DNA of 64,000 nucleotides from assembly GCA_965229445.1 (NCBI GenBank), contig OZ245876.1:2108001-2172000 (forward strand), written 5' to 3'. Every line of letters begins with the position of its first letter. Position 1 is the first letter of the stretch. The notes under the pieces were generated by a model that saw only the letters and a program-made list of their open reading frames with translations, had not been told where the DNA came from and did no database searches. The DNA is from Owenweeksia sp965229445 (GTDB taxonomy: Bacteria; Bacteroidota; Bacteroidia; Flavobacteriales; Schleiferiaceae). A program made the translations under genes and the position numbers. Positions 18,101-26,822 of this stretch are shown in pieces.

Positions 18101-18526
18101 TCAGGATTCAAGATCAACAATCATATTGGTGAGCTTACAATGAGAAATAAGTCGTTCATCCTCGTCTCGGATTTCTACTTCCCATAAGTGAGTTCTCCGG
18201 CCTTTGTGAATAAGGCGTGCGGTAGCCTCTACCCAACCCTCCTTTTTACTTCTCAAATGATTACAGCTCAATTGAATTCCCACTACTGCCTGACGGGATG
18301 AATCTATATATAAAAGACTGGATGCACTGCCAACACTTTCAGCCATGGCCGCTGAAGCACCACCATGCAGGAGACCCATGGGCTGGTGAACTTTGGCGGT
18401 AACGGGCATTTTAATTTTTAGCCAACCAGCTTCTTTATCCACATCTGTATAAACCATTTCCAAAGTCTCTACCAGAGTATTGGTGCAGATCGCGTTAAGC
18501 TTGTTGAGAATCTCATCTTTTTCCAT
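18101..18526 (-). CDS. Hotdog-fold thioesterase, probable DHNA-CoA thioesterase (MenI-like)
   Basis: A 141-residue hotdog enzyme from the ATG at 18526 (an alternative ATG at 18538 adds MFSI). The PaaI/MenI active site is exact in pattern: MGLLHGGASAAMAESVGSAS, where His-Gly-Gly positions the thioester and Glu is the catalytic base. Linked by 8 bp to an isochorismate synthase, it most likely hydrolyses 1,4-dihydroxy-2-naphthoyl-CoA in menaquinone synthesis. A general acyl-CoA thioesterase role remains possible. Confidence 0.8.
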   Translation of the reverse strand: MEKDEILNKLNAICTNTLVETLEMVYTDVDKEAGWLKIKMPVTAKVHQPMGLLHGGASAAMAESVGSASSLLYIDSSRQAVVGIQLSCNHLRSKKEGWVEATARLIHKGRRTHLWEVEIRDEDERLISHCKLTNMIVDLES

Positions 18527-18607
18527 TATCGAAAACAATGTTTATGTATTACTGTGAACTCTTTGTATTCTCCGGAGTTATAAAAATTTAACAAATACCT
18601 GAGTTTC

Positions 18608-18775
18608 ATGTTTAAGATTTTCAAAGGAAAAACAGAAAAAGAAAAGCTCCAGCAGAAATACGAAAAATTACTGGAGCAGTCTTACCGCCTTTCTACTACC
18701 AATAGAGCAGAAAGCGATAAAGTGAGAGCCGAGGCCGAGAAGGTTTTACAGCAAATGGAAGCCCTGGAACCTTAA
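18608..18775 (+). CDS. Lacal_2735-like small coiled protein
   Basis: A 55-residue protein starting MFKIFKGKTEKEKLQQKYEK and ending QQMEALEP. It is highly charged and helical, with no signal or membrane segment. It matches the Lacal_2735 family of tiny Bacteroidota proteins of unknown function, which share the FKIFKxKTEKEKL start and a central TNRxxSD segment. It stands alone between two minus-strand genes. Confidence 0.75.
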   Translation: MFKIFKGKTEKEKLQQKYEKLLEQSYRLSTTNRAESDKVRAEAEKVLQQMEALEP

Positions 18776-18784
18776 TGCGCCCCC

Positions 18785-19450
18785 TCACATTGAAATTTTA
18801 GCAGCTGCTTTGTAAAAGAAGACAGCGGTGAAGGCCATGAACACATGACTGATGTCGATGTAATTAAACCACTGATGAATGCTCAGCCTCATGGTAAAGA
18901 TTACCGCGGCAATCAAGGCACAAATCACTCCTCCAACCAACAACATAACTTCCGCTTCGCGGTTACCTTTGAAAAAATTGAATAGCGCAAAGCCAAACAC
19001 CACCACCATTATGCCATAGGCAGAGTGAACCTCCACAAATTCGAAGTTTAGGGTGCCAAAGGCCAATCCGGCAAATACCAAAAGTTCCAGTACATTAAAT
19101 CGGGAAAAAAACTTGCTAAAGGCTGGGTTCATCAATGGGTCGGAATACTTAATTACAGCGCGCTCCAGAAGATTGATGCTGACCATACTCAACAACCAAC
19201 CAGGTAATTTCCATGAAAAAGAGAGTGCATATAGAAATGCATGACCGATTACACCGCCGATAAGAGTGGCGATTCCCATCAAGAAAAAGAAACCGGTAAA
19301 CAGGCCGGTGACCTGATTTCCCTTAGCTTTCTTCCTCAACTTATGCCAGGCATAGAAACAAATTACCGACACCAGTATATCGGTAAGCGTGGTAACCGGT
19401 TCATCAATCCTAATGTTAAAAATACTAATGCTAGTGCTCGTTTCAAGCAT
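18785..19450 (-). CDS. Seven-helix membrane protein, unassigned (DUF6962-like)
   Basis: A 221-residue protein with about seven hydrophobic segments and short loops. His residues lie at membrane positions (GHAFLY in helix 3, IHQWFNYIDISHVFMA near the end), a pattern that recalls the CREST/ceramidase-type membrane hydrolases, but the set is incomplete and I do not claim it. It resembles DUF6962 as I remember that family. The gene lies 36 bp downstream of the Lnb-type gene and is probably in its operon. Confidence 0.6.
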   Translation of the reverse strand: MLETSTSISIFNIRIDEPVTTLTDILVSVICFYAWHKLRKKAKGNQVTGLFTGFFFLMGIATLIGGVIGHAFLYALSFSWKLPGWLLSMVSINLLERAVIKYSDPLMNPAFSKFFSRFNVLELLVFAGLAFGTLNFEFVEVHSAYGIMVVVFGFALFNFFKGNREAEVMLLVGGVICALIAAVIFTMRLSIHQWFNYIDISHVFMAFTAVFFYKAAAKISM

Positions 19451-19486
19451 GAAGTTTGGTTTGTGGTTGAACTTAAACTGCGGATA

Positions 19487-20677
19487 TTAGCTTGGTTCCG
19501 ACCGCATCAAATAATGATACTGAATAAAGCTTGCTCTAACCATCAGCAAAAGTACAAGGGGAAATAAAGAATAATGCAGATTTTGAGGAAGAAATGCCCA
19601 AGAAATGATCAGTACTACATAAATCAGGGCTACTACTCTGAAATAATACCCAAACAGGCGTTTATTATGGAAGGATAAAATCAAAACTATGGGAAAATGA
19701 AACGGGAGTGCCCAAATTAGATTCATGTTTCTGGCGGCGGCTTTATGGTCCGTAAACAGCCAAAGGAGAAGTAGCAGCCACCCTATCAATCCTGTTACCG
19801 AAAACAAAACCATATCAATGAATTTCCGATGTTGGCGATACTTCACCCCAAAAAAAGTAATTACCATCCCCAACAGACAAAGAATCCAAAACAAAATTGC
19901 CGGACGCCACAAAGTTTTATGTTCAGCTTGCTCTCGGGGTTCATAGCTCACAATGGTTTCACTTACGATAGGTTTCCAGTCACCATATCCCCTAATCTTA
20001 ACCTGGTTAAAACCTCTTTCCACATAATCCGGAAGAAACATGTATTCATAAGGTTCCATGTTTTTGTCCATTGGCAATCCCAAACAAAGGTCAATTCCTA
20101 AGTCACCCCAGGGTTGTTTGGTGAGATACTGGTCACAGAGTTCGCGCACGGTGTAGGATTCCTCCACATAGTTGGAATCAAATTGGATGTCATCCCCTAA
20201 AACTTCAACCAATACATCCCTTACCCTGGTGGCACAATTATCATAGAAATAATCATAGAGATAATCTCTGTTCTGTGGTTGTGCATTCCAGAGTAGGTAT
20301 TCGAATACTGCTTGCTTTTGGTTCTGATCAAGATCAAGGACCTGTTCATGAATAAAACGATTGTCGTCTACATAGGGTTCAGAAAAATCATAGTAGCTGC
20401 TAACTGCCAAGCTATACAACAAGTGACCTCGGGTGAAATTCAGATAAAAATTAGGTTGATTGAAATCGAATACACCGTAGTTAAATACCAGATCAATCTT
20501 ATTTTCCATATCCCTAACATGAATTGCGCTGTGTCCGAAGGCGGAATACAATTCACCCTGATAGGGTCCACAGGTTACAATGCGAATTTGAGCCTTAGGA
20601 CTCAATTGCGGTTGAGCATGGAGGGAGTAAAACTGAAATATCAGAATTAAAAGGATGCCTATGGAAAATGCTCTCAT
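19487..20677 (-). CDS. DUF4105 / Lnb-type lipoprotein N-acyltransferase candidate
   Basis: A 396-residue protein. After a signal peptide (to about residue 22) comes a periplasmic domain of the DUF4105 family, now linked to the Bacteroides lipoprotein N-acyltransferase Lnb. The conserved pair is visible: FGHSAIHVRD (His49, His53) and YDNCATRVRDVL (Cys148), a Cys-His arrangement expected for acyl transfer. From about residue 255 the protein has four to five membrane helices with short loops. This enzyme would finish triacylated lipoproteins in a phylum lacking Lnt. I infer the role from the family; no local lipoprotein gene confirms it. Confidence 0.8.
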   Translation of the reverse strand: MRAFSIGILLILIFQFYSLHAQPQLSPKAQIRIVTCGPYQGELYSAFGHSAIHVRDMENKIDLVFNYGVFDFNQPNFYLNFTRGHLLYSLAVSSYYDFSEPYVDDNRFIHEQVLDLDQNQKQAVFEYLLWNAQPQNRDYLYDYFYDNCATRVRDVLVEVLGDDIQFDSNYVEESYTVRELCDQYLTKQPWGDLGIDLCLGLPMDKNMEPYEYMFLPDYVERGFNQVKIRGYGDWKPIVSETIVSYEPREQAEHKTLWRPAILFWILCLLGMVITFFGVKYRQHRKFIDMVLFSVTGLIGWLLLLLWLFTDHKAAARNMNLIWALPFHFPIVLILSFHNKRLFGYYFRVVALIYVVLIISWAFLPQNLHYSLFPLVLLLMVRASFIQYHYLMRSEPS

Positions 20678-20708
20678 TTCTAGGACAAAGATGATGAATC
20701 AAAAAAAA

Positions 20709-20733
20709 ATAGGTCGACGCATTGTCGACCTAT
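20709..20733 (-). terminator. Rho-independent terminator of the GAPDH gene
   Basis: A perfect 10-bp stem (ATAGGTCGAC / GTCGACCTAT) with a 5-nt loop. On the minus strand it is followed directly by a long run of T. It lies 38 bp after the GAPDH stop and before the Lnb-type gene. Confidence 0.9.
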
Positions 20734-20770
20734 CCATACTATGTTTTTCCTTTTTTATCAATTAGAAATG

Positions 20771-21766
20771 TTAAAGTGCACTGATTCTCAGTCCTTCTCT
20801 AATCATCTGACTGGTGTAGCCCCATTCATTATCGTACCAGCTTAGAATTTTAAGCATATCTCCATCAACCAATTGGGTACTAGTGCCATCAACGATTGAA
20901 CCACGTGTGTCCATGACTATGTCGGCAGAAACCAATTGCTCGTCACTAAAACCCATCACCTCTTTGTACCGGTCACTTTGGGATTCTTCTCTCAGTACAC
21001 TGTTAACTTTCTCCGCGGTAGTGTTGGTCTCCAGCAACATGGTTATATCAGTAATAGAACCCACGGGAACCGGTCCTCTCACTGACAAGCCATCAAATTT
21101 TCCATCAAGCTGCGGCAATACCTTTGAGGTGGCTTTGGCAGCACCTGTAGTACTCGGAATAAAACTCAATGCTGCTGCCCGACCTCTGCGCTGTCTGTCG
21201 CTGAAGGTATCCACCAATGCTTGAGTAGATGTATAGGCATGAATGGTGTTCATCAGGGCTTTTTTAATCCCAAAATGACGTGAAATCACTTCCATTACCG
21301 GAGCAATACAATTGGTTGTGCAACTGGCGGTTGAAAGGATTGATTCATCAGGATCCGCCTGGTTCACCCCATGAACCACAGTCGGAACATCCGGACTCTT
21401 TGCCGGCGCAGATAGAATGACCTTTTTAGCTCCGGCCGTTATATGCTTCTGCAGCGCCTCTCGTTTAGTAAAGATGCCGGTACATTCAAATACCAGGTCA
21501 ATATTCAAATCTTGCCACGGCAGCGCCTCGGGATCCTTTTCACTCAAGTAGTTTATGGTGTGACCATCCACCTCAATATTACCGCTGAAACTCATTAACG
21601 AACGCTGATATCTGCCATACACTGAATCGTACCTCAGCAAATACACCACATCATCCAGATTGGCCAGATCATTTACGGCCACCAGCTCAAATTCTTTCTG
21701 TTCTAATATAATTTTAAGGGCGGCTCTGCCGATGCGACCCATTCCGTTAATTGCTACTCTTGTCAT
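20771..21766 (-). CDS. gap: Glyceraldehyde-3-phosphate dehydrogenase, type I
   Basis: A 331-residue GAPDH. The NAD-binding Rossmann start is VAINGMGRIGRAAL with Asp in VNDL (residue 33), which favours NAD over NADP. The active-site segment is STASCTTNC with catalytic Cys149, followed by the histidine in NTIHAYTSTQ. The C-terminal SWYDNEWGYTSQM is complete. It catalyses the oxidative phosphorylation of glyceraldehyde 3-phosphate in glycolysis or the reverse in gluconeogenesis. Transcription is monocistronic judging from the terminator just downstream. Confidence 0.97.
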   Translation of the reverse strand: MTRVAINGMGRIGRAALKIILEQKEFELVAVNDLANLDDVVYLLRYDSVYGRYQRSLMSFSGNIEVDGHTINYLSEKDPEALPWQDLNIDLVFECTGIFTKREALQKHITAGAKKVILSAPAKSPDVPTVVHGVNQADPDESILSTASCTTNCIAPVMEVISRHFGIKKALMNTIHAYTSTQALVDTFSDRQRRGRAAALSFIPSTTGAAKATSKVLPQLDGKFDGLSVRGPVPVGSITDITMLLETNTTAEKVNSVLREESQSDRYKEVMGFSDEQLVSADIVMDTRGSIVDGTSTQLVDGDMLKILSWYDNEWGYTSQMIREGLRISAL

Positions 21767-21867
21767 GCTTTTAAATTAAAAGAACAAAGTACGTAAATGA
21801 ATGGCGCAGTGATAAGGATATTAATCATCTTTCTCAATAAATATCCATGAACTATACCAGGTGCAGA

Positions 21868-22167
21868 CTAAACGATAGCTCTTAAGGCGGGAATTCCATA
21901 AACAAAAAATCCTGCTACCAGCACACTTCCCATAACGCTTCCTGAGATAATAACCAGTGGGAGCCTCACCAAAGTTTTCAGTTTAGACCCAAGCAGCCTA
22001 ATTAGAAGGAGCTTGCTTATTAAAATTCCCACAAAATAGAAGGCAAGGGCTAGCATATTTCCTGGTTCCAATATTCCTTTAAGGTGATAATTCCCATCAT
22101 CAATGTAGTATAGCAATACCGTCACCAAGAAGCTGCTGATCAGAAGAATTATGCTGGTGCCTTTCAT
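21868..22167 (-). CDS. Small membrane protein, unknown
   Basis: A 99-residue protein with three hydrophobic segments (about 5-20, 38-60, 67-90), the last ending in a GSVMGSVLVAGFFVYG glycine-rich helix. No family recognised. It is 69 bp downstream of the cytochrome gene on the same strand, so co-transcription is possible. Confidence 0.5.
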   Translation of the reverse strand: MKGTSIILLISSFLVTVLLYYIDDGNYHLKGILEPGNMLALAFYFVGILISKLLLIRLLGSKLKTLVRLPLVIISGSVMGSVLVAGFFVYGIPALRAIV

Positions 22168-22236
22168 GGTTTCGAGATTAGATAAACCTAACGCAATGGG
22201 CTTTTATGTAGTATGCTGCCAGATGGTTCACGGGGC

Positions 22237-23214
22237 TTATTTGGGTGCAACGGCAGTTTGAACTACCTCATTTTCAACAGGCTCAAGGGAATTCAGATAC
22301 TTATAAACCGCAACAATATCTACACTATCCATCTGGGTAAAAGCACCCCAGGGCATAGGAGAGTTCATATGCAGCCGACCTTTCTTCATACGCATGAAAA
22401 AAGTATTTAAGTCCCAATCATAGATGTGCCCGGTTTTAGGGTCTGGTGTGAGATTTGGTGCAATAAAGGTGTAACCTTGAGTCATATTATCCGGGCCAAA
22501 AGCCAAACCGCCTGCAAACTCCTCGCCGATGTATTCCCCGGTTTTCATATCTCTGTTCGTGTGACAACCATTGCAATTAGCCACGGAATTTGCGATGTAT
22601 GCTCCGTACTGAACGGTGGGCTCTTTCTTTATGGTATAAGGTATCCCATCTTTAGGCTCCCCTGGCTTTATGGCTCCCATAGCCTTAATCATTTTACCCA
22701 AAAACGAATACTTTACTTTTTTACTCGGGGCATTTACCGGTTCCAGGGTGCGCAGATAGGCAATGATGGAATAGATATCTTCATCAGACATATTCACAAA
22801 GGGCATAAAGTCTATACAAGCTTCGCCCCTATGGTTAATATTATATCTAAACATTCGGTAAAGTTCACCATCAGATAGCTTACCAATGCCAGTTTCCTCA
22901 TCTGAGGTAATGTTGGGAGCATGGAAGCTTCCGGGAGGAATATCAAGTCCGAAGCCACCGGTTAGCGCCACTTCTTCCCCTGCCTCAACAAGATCCATCT
23001 TTTCCATGGGTGCATGACAATGCGAACAATGTGCTGGCCCATTTGCCAGATACCTACCCCTTGCAATCATTTCTGCGGTAGCCTCCACTTCTAGTTCAGG
23101 AACCGGATAATCTTCAGAATAATCTTTGTTATAGCTAAACTGGACGAAGCTGGCAAAACCAGCAATAATTACCACCACCACAATAAGCAGTGTGATCAAT
23201 ACTTTTTTCCACAT
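22237..23214 (-). CDS. Diheme cytochrome c, membrane-anchored
   Basis: A 325-residue protein with an N-terminal membrane anchor (about residues 5-25) and two cytochrome c domains. Heme sites are AHCSHCHAP (Cys63, Cys66, His67) and ANCNGCHTN in the second half. The sequence around them (GRYLANGPAHC, ANLTPDPKTGHI, GRLHMNSPMPWGAF) matches the cytochrome subunits of periplasmic alcohol or sorbose dehydrogenases. No dehydrogenase is adjacent, so it is probably a free-standing electron carrier facing the periplasm. The Met axial ligands are plausibly in DFMPF and MNSPMPWG. Confidence 0.85.
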   Translation of the reverse strand: MWKKVLITLLIVVVVIIAGFASFVQFSYNKDYSEDYPVPELEVEATAEMIARGRYLANGPAHCSHCHAPMEKMDLVEAGEEVALTGGFGLDIPPGSFHAPNITSDEETGIGKLSDGELYRMFRYNINHRGEACIDFMPFVNMSDEDIYSIIAYLRTLEPVNAPSKKVKYSFLGKMIKAMGAIKPGEPKDGIPYTIKKEPTVQYGAYIANSVANCNGCHTNRDMKTGEYIGEEFAGGLAFGPDNMTQGYTFIAPNLTPDPKTGHIYDWDLNTFFMRMKKGRLHMNSPMPWGAFTQMDSVDIVAVYKYLNSLEPVENEVVQTAVAPK

Positions 23215-23491
23215 GATAGATAGTTTGGTTGTATTAGTTGAGAACTAATATATTAATCATATAAATTCAAAGCAACTAAAGTGCTCTTATTGTGCTAAAT
23301 ATGACGACCAGCAGCGAGACTTTCAGAAGGCTCGAGGGTGAGGAAAATCGTTTTAAATACTGTGAATCCGGCAAAGCCAAAGCCCCTGGTACAAGGATTT
23401 AATAGAATTGTTGACGGAAGTCAGGCTCATTTATGACCTCAATCAACCTGCAGATAAAGTTCTATTGTAATTTAGTGGAAACTTAAACAAT

Positions 23492-23881
23492 ATGGATTAC
23501 CGTAAATACTATAATGAACTGGGTAAATTACTTTATGCCGTAGCCAATGTTGATGGGAGCATACAGCAAAAAGAAGTTGAAGAGGTACATAAGGTAGTTA
23601 AGGAGGAATTGCTGCAATTGGAGAATAGCATAGATGATTTCAATACTGACGCCGCCTTTTTTACCGAGTTTGAATTTGATTACCTGCGAGAAGAAAATAC
23701 AACCAGTTCCGAAGACTTATTATCATCCTTCAAGGAATATTTAAAAAATACCCCAGAGCTCACACCTGGTTTAAAAGAAGCTGCCAGGCATGCAGCTGAG
23801 CGCGTGGCCCGCAGCTTTGCCGGAATTAATAAGCAGGAGGAAGACTTTCTCCGAAAACTGGATGAGGCACTTGAAGCTTAA
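23492..23881 (+). CDS. TerB-like helical protein
   Basis: A 129-residue all-helical, acidic protein. The start YYNELGKLLYAVANVDGSIQQKEVEEVHKVV carries the VDG loop that in TerB-fold proteins binds a metal between two helices, and the rest is four further helices. TerB-fold proteins take part in tellurite or stress responses and in membrane-linked signalling; no other Ter gene is near. The gene overlaps the start of the sulfurtransferase by 20 bp. Confidence 0.65.
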   Translation: MDYRKYYNELGKLLYAVANVDGSIQQKEVEEVHKVVKEELLQLENSIDDFNTDAAFFTEFEFDYLREENTTSSEDLLSSFKEYLKNTPELTPGLKEAARHAAERVARSFAGINKQEEDFLRKLDEALEA

Positions 23882-24737
23882 GGTGGAGCCTCAGAATACA
23901 TCCAGGGCTCAAAAGTTATCTCCTCTAATTGAAGCGGGAGCACTTAAAACCATACTTGGCAGTAATGCCCTGGTCATTATTGATGCAAGACAGGGAGCTG
24001 ATGCCTATGATCACTATCTACACAAGCACATAGCGGGCGCGCTATGGATGGATTTGGAAAAAGACCTGGCCACTCCGCTTAATCCTGAAAATGGAGGCAG
24101 ACATCCCCTCCCTAGCGTTACAGAATTCACAGCCACTTTAGGAAGTTTGGGCATAACCCCCCAATCTCGCATTATCATTTATGATGAGCAGAGTGGTGCT
24201 ATGGCTTCTGCCCGACTCTGGTGGATGCTCCGTGCCATCGGTCATGAGCAAGTGCAGGTATTAAACGGTGGCTTAAAAGCTGCTGAAAAGATGAGCTTGC
24301 CGTTGCGTGGCGGCGTAGAAAACTCAAATCCTGCCCCGCCTTATCCCATTTCAGAATGGCAGCTACCCCTTGCGGATTTTGAAGAGGTACAAGGGCTATC
24401 AGAATCTGGAAAGGGATTAATAGTTGATGTAAGATCACCAGCTAGATATGCTGGAAAGGCCGAGCCTATAGACCCGGTTGCAGGACATATACCAGGCTCC
24501 GTTAATATTCCTTTTCAAGAAAATCTGGATCAGAATGGTCGGTATCTGAACCCCGATGTTTTGAGAGAAAATTATCTTTCTTCACTGACCGGCCACGTAC
24601 CGGAGGATCAGGTATTTCACTGCGGGTCTGGAGTTACAGCTTGTCATAGTTTGTTGGCATTGGATTATGCCGGATTGCCTCTGCCAAAACTTTATATAGG
24701 CTCATGGAGTGAGTGGTGTAGGAGAGTTGAAGGCTAA
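23862..24737 (+). CDS. Sulfurtransferase with two rhodanese domains
   Basis: I choose the ATG at 23862 (MRHLKLKVEPQN), giving 291 residues, the normal length for SseA-type enzymes; the frame reaches back to 23790 inside the previous gene. The inactive N-terminal rhodanese domain has VIIDARQG and GALWMDLEKDL. The catalytic domain has LIVDVRSPARYAG, GHIPGSVNIPF and the active-site loop HCGSGVTACHSL with the persulfide Cys at about residue 253. The CGSGVTA loop is that of 3-mercaptopyruvate or thiosulfate sulfurtransferases. It acts in cytosolic sulfur transfer or cyanide detoxification. Confidence 0.9.
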   Translation: MRHLKLKVEPQNTSRAQKLSPLIEAGALKTILGSNALVIIDARQGADAYDHYLHKHIAGALWMDLEKDLATPLNPENGGRHPLPSVTEFTATLGSLGITPQSRIIIYDEQSGAMASARLWWMLRAIGHEQVQVLNGGLKAAEKMSLPLRGGVENSNPAPPYPISEWQLPLADFEEVQGLSESGKGLIVDVRSPARYAGKAEPIDPVAGHIPGSVNIPFQENLDQNGRYLNPDVLRENYLSSLTGHVPEDQVFHCGSGVTACHSLLALDYAGLPLPKLYIGSWSEWCRRVEG

Positions 24738-24856
24738 AGGTGAAAAGCGCATACAGGGTAATGATTATTGATGAATGATAAGTGAAAATAAGAGTAGCCT
24801 TGACCGATTAACTTCCATACACCCCTATTCCAAGGCCTGGCTATTATATCCTGCTC

Positions 24857-25046
24857 CTTCCTTTTCCATTGATGAAAAGGAAGCAAAAATCTAGAGCATT
24901 TTAAGAAAGCTTTGCTGCGCAAACCGCCGTCAAAGCTTGGCTTCATGCTCCTTCAGCCTTCGGCTGACGCAATTTCGCCTGCTTTGCCGCTGGTTATGAA
25001 AAATGCCCGGTTTTACTCTGAGTTTACCACGTAAAACGTGGCAGGC
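24857..25046 (+). repeat. 190-bp direct repeat, copy 1
   Basis: Aligns without gaps to 25325-25514 (offset 468 bp) with only about a dozen mismatches. It contains three short hairpins: CCTTTTC/GAAAAGG near the left end, CAGCC/GGCTG in the middle and CCACGT/ACGTGG near the right end. The structure suggests a non-coding mobile or RNA-forming element. I see no protein code and no clear terminal inverted repeat. Confidence 0.85.
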
Positions 25047-25324
25047 ATACGACTCATGTGGTTCAATACTTAGAACGTGAAAGGTTCCGTGAAAGGCAAT
25101 GGGCACCACAGGAAATGTCACATTGAGCGGAGTCGAAATGGACATTTCCCAGTTCAGAAAGAGCCATTGTCCTTAGGTAAAACACAATTCACGACGAGCA
25201 CGTGGCAGAAGCATGAAGAACGCAGCAAGTCCAGTCATCCATTACATTGTCAAATTAATCACATTAACCACATTGGCATCACGTAAAACCTGACAAGCCC
25301 ATCACCCGTCATTGGTTCTTCTGT

Positions 25325-25514
25325 CTTCCTTTTCCATTGATGAAAAGGAAGCAAAAATCTAGGTCATTTTAAGAAAGCTTTGCTGCGCAAACCGCGGTCA
25401 AAGCTGGGCTTCATGCTCTTTCAGCCTTCGGCTGACACAATTTCGCCTGCTTTGCCGCTGGTTATGAAAAATGCCCGGTTTTACTCTGAGATTACCACGT
25501 GGAACGTGGCAGGC
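25325..25514 (+). repeat. 190-bp direct repeat, copy 2
   Basis: The second copy of the element at 24857-25046, same orientation. The right-end hairpin has compensating-looking changes (CCACGT with GGA loop instead of AAA), keeping the stem. The end piece GCAGGC and its hairpin recur in inverted, diverged form near 58570-58620. Confidence 0.85.
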
Positions 25515-26041
25515 TAACGAACACTTCATGCTTCGGTAGACAGGCAGCCAGGCTTTAGGTCTAACCGCAGCTTAATTCTAAATAAATATTATTCTTTTAC
25601 TCCCGCACCAGGCTGTGCATTGGTTCGTGAAGGCCTAATCCAATTTTTTTTGGCAAAATCCGGGAGATAGTTCGCGTGGATAGCGATTATTATTCCGCCC
25701 TTTGGCAGATATTGCCTTTGAAATAATGCTGAATATCAATACCTTGATACTGGGGACAGCGGGAGCTGGCCCCTGGGGCGTTCACCAATTAACATTTTCT
25801 GTTACACCTCTCTTTAGAAGAAGTTCGAACTCTAATCAATTCCCTGTAATCGATCGTTCTCTAATTAATCTAAGCCGGCCGGCGAACCTCATTAAGATGG
25901 GTAAGCCGCTCCAAAGGTGGTTTACCATATTTCACTCTTAGTTTTAACTCCCTCCCAATGTTGCCCATTGATTTTCGGATAGTTTAGTTTATAGAAAACT
26001 ATACCTTTAAATCTAAATAACATCCTTAAATCCAATTGACT

Positions 26042-26500
26042 ATGAAACCTAAACTAGTTTCACTAACGCTCCTTATGCTCGCAGCATGGTTGGTTTTTGC
26101 CTTTAACCCCACGCTCAACCACCAGATAATTCCTGCCAAATCGGGTATCGTCAAAGCCAAAGTAGATGGTAAAGCGTGGCAGGGTGAAAAATTTGAATTG
26201 GCGATGCAGGTAGCCGGGCAGCTTCACATTGAGGCTATGGCGGAAGACGGCACCGGTATTAAATTAGCTCTATTTGGTGCTGACAAGCCCGGTACCATTA
26301 AGGTAGGAGCCGGAAATATGAGTATATGCGCCTATCTCACTCCCGATAAATCATATATGTCTAATGTGTTGACCAAGCCCGGTGTGGTGGAATTAACTGA
26401 AGTATCAAGTTCGGGAGCTAAAGGCACATTTGAATTTTATTGTGGGGATGACAAAACTCAGATTCACGTTACCGAGGGTAGTTTTGATGTGAAGTTTTAG
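26042..26500 (+). CDS. Exported protein of unknown function
   Basis: A 152-residue protein from the ATG at 26042, with signal peptide (MKPKLVSLTLLMLAAWLVFAF). The mature part is beta-rich: VKAKVDGKAWQGEKFELAM opens the domain and KGTFEFYCGDDKTQIHVTEGSFDVKF closes it. This outline, with VDGKxW near the start and a final GxF strand, resembles small Bacteroidota families such as DUF6252, but I am not certain. The gene is isolated. Confidence 0.6.
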   Translation: MKPKLVSLTLLMLAAWLVFAFNPTLNHQIIPAKSGIVKAKVDGKAWQGEKFELAMQVAGQLHIEAMAEDGTGIKLALFGADKPGTIKVGAGNMSICAYLTPDKSYMSNVLTKPGVVELTEVSSSGAKGTFEFYCGDDKTQIHVTEGSFDVKF

Positions 26501-26822
26501 AGCTACCCCAAGTTATATTCCTCACGAAATCCGGGCGATCATAACCTTAGTTGCCAGTGCGGCCAAATGCTGATGGATAGCCTCGCAATGCCCCGTACCG
26601 GTGCAAAGCTCTCCTTATGTTATCAATGAAAAGTGTATTTCTCACCGAGAGCGATGATTGGAAGGTAGAAGACTAAATACATCCTTTGGGCTTGAATAGG
26701 CACCGCTCACCAAGAGATGAACAACGAATGAAAAACATGGCCTGACCATTGGATTCCTTACACACTAAGTAAACATACCAGGTAAGCGTCGGACCCTATT
26801 TTTCATTCAATTGTTACCACAC
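26501..26822. other. Intergenic stretch, nothing recognised
   Basis: About 320 bp between a plus-strand gene and the end of aceA. No open frame, RNA gene or strong hairpin with T-run was found. Confidence 0.5.

Larger units (their letters stand above)
24738..26041. other. 1.3-kb stretch without a credible gene
   Basis: No frame here looks coding: the longer ones are rich in stops nearby, lack start context and cross the repeats. It holds the two 190-bp direct repeats described separately. A segment near 25118-25137 reads ATTGAGCGGAGTCGAAAT, a short sequence I recall as a common dispersed intergenic motif in Bacteroidota. The last 500 bp show nothing I can name. Confidence 0.6.

Noticed and set aside
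18785..19450. Alkaline ceramidase-like hydrolase
   Set aside because: Some membrane histidines are present, but the full Ser-His-Asp set of that superfamily was not found.
23492..23881. Start of a tellurite-resistance operon
   Set aside because: Only a TerB-like fold is present; no terC, terD or terZ genes follow.
25702..25941. 79-residue open frame in the 25-kb intergenic region
   Set aside because: No family features, poor start context, low-complexity composition; more likely chance.
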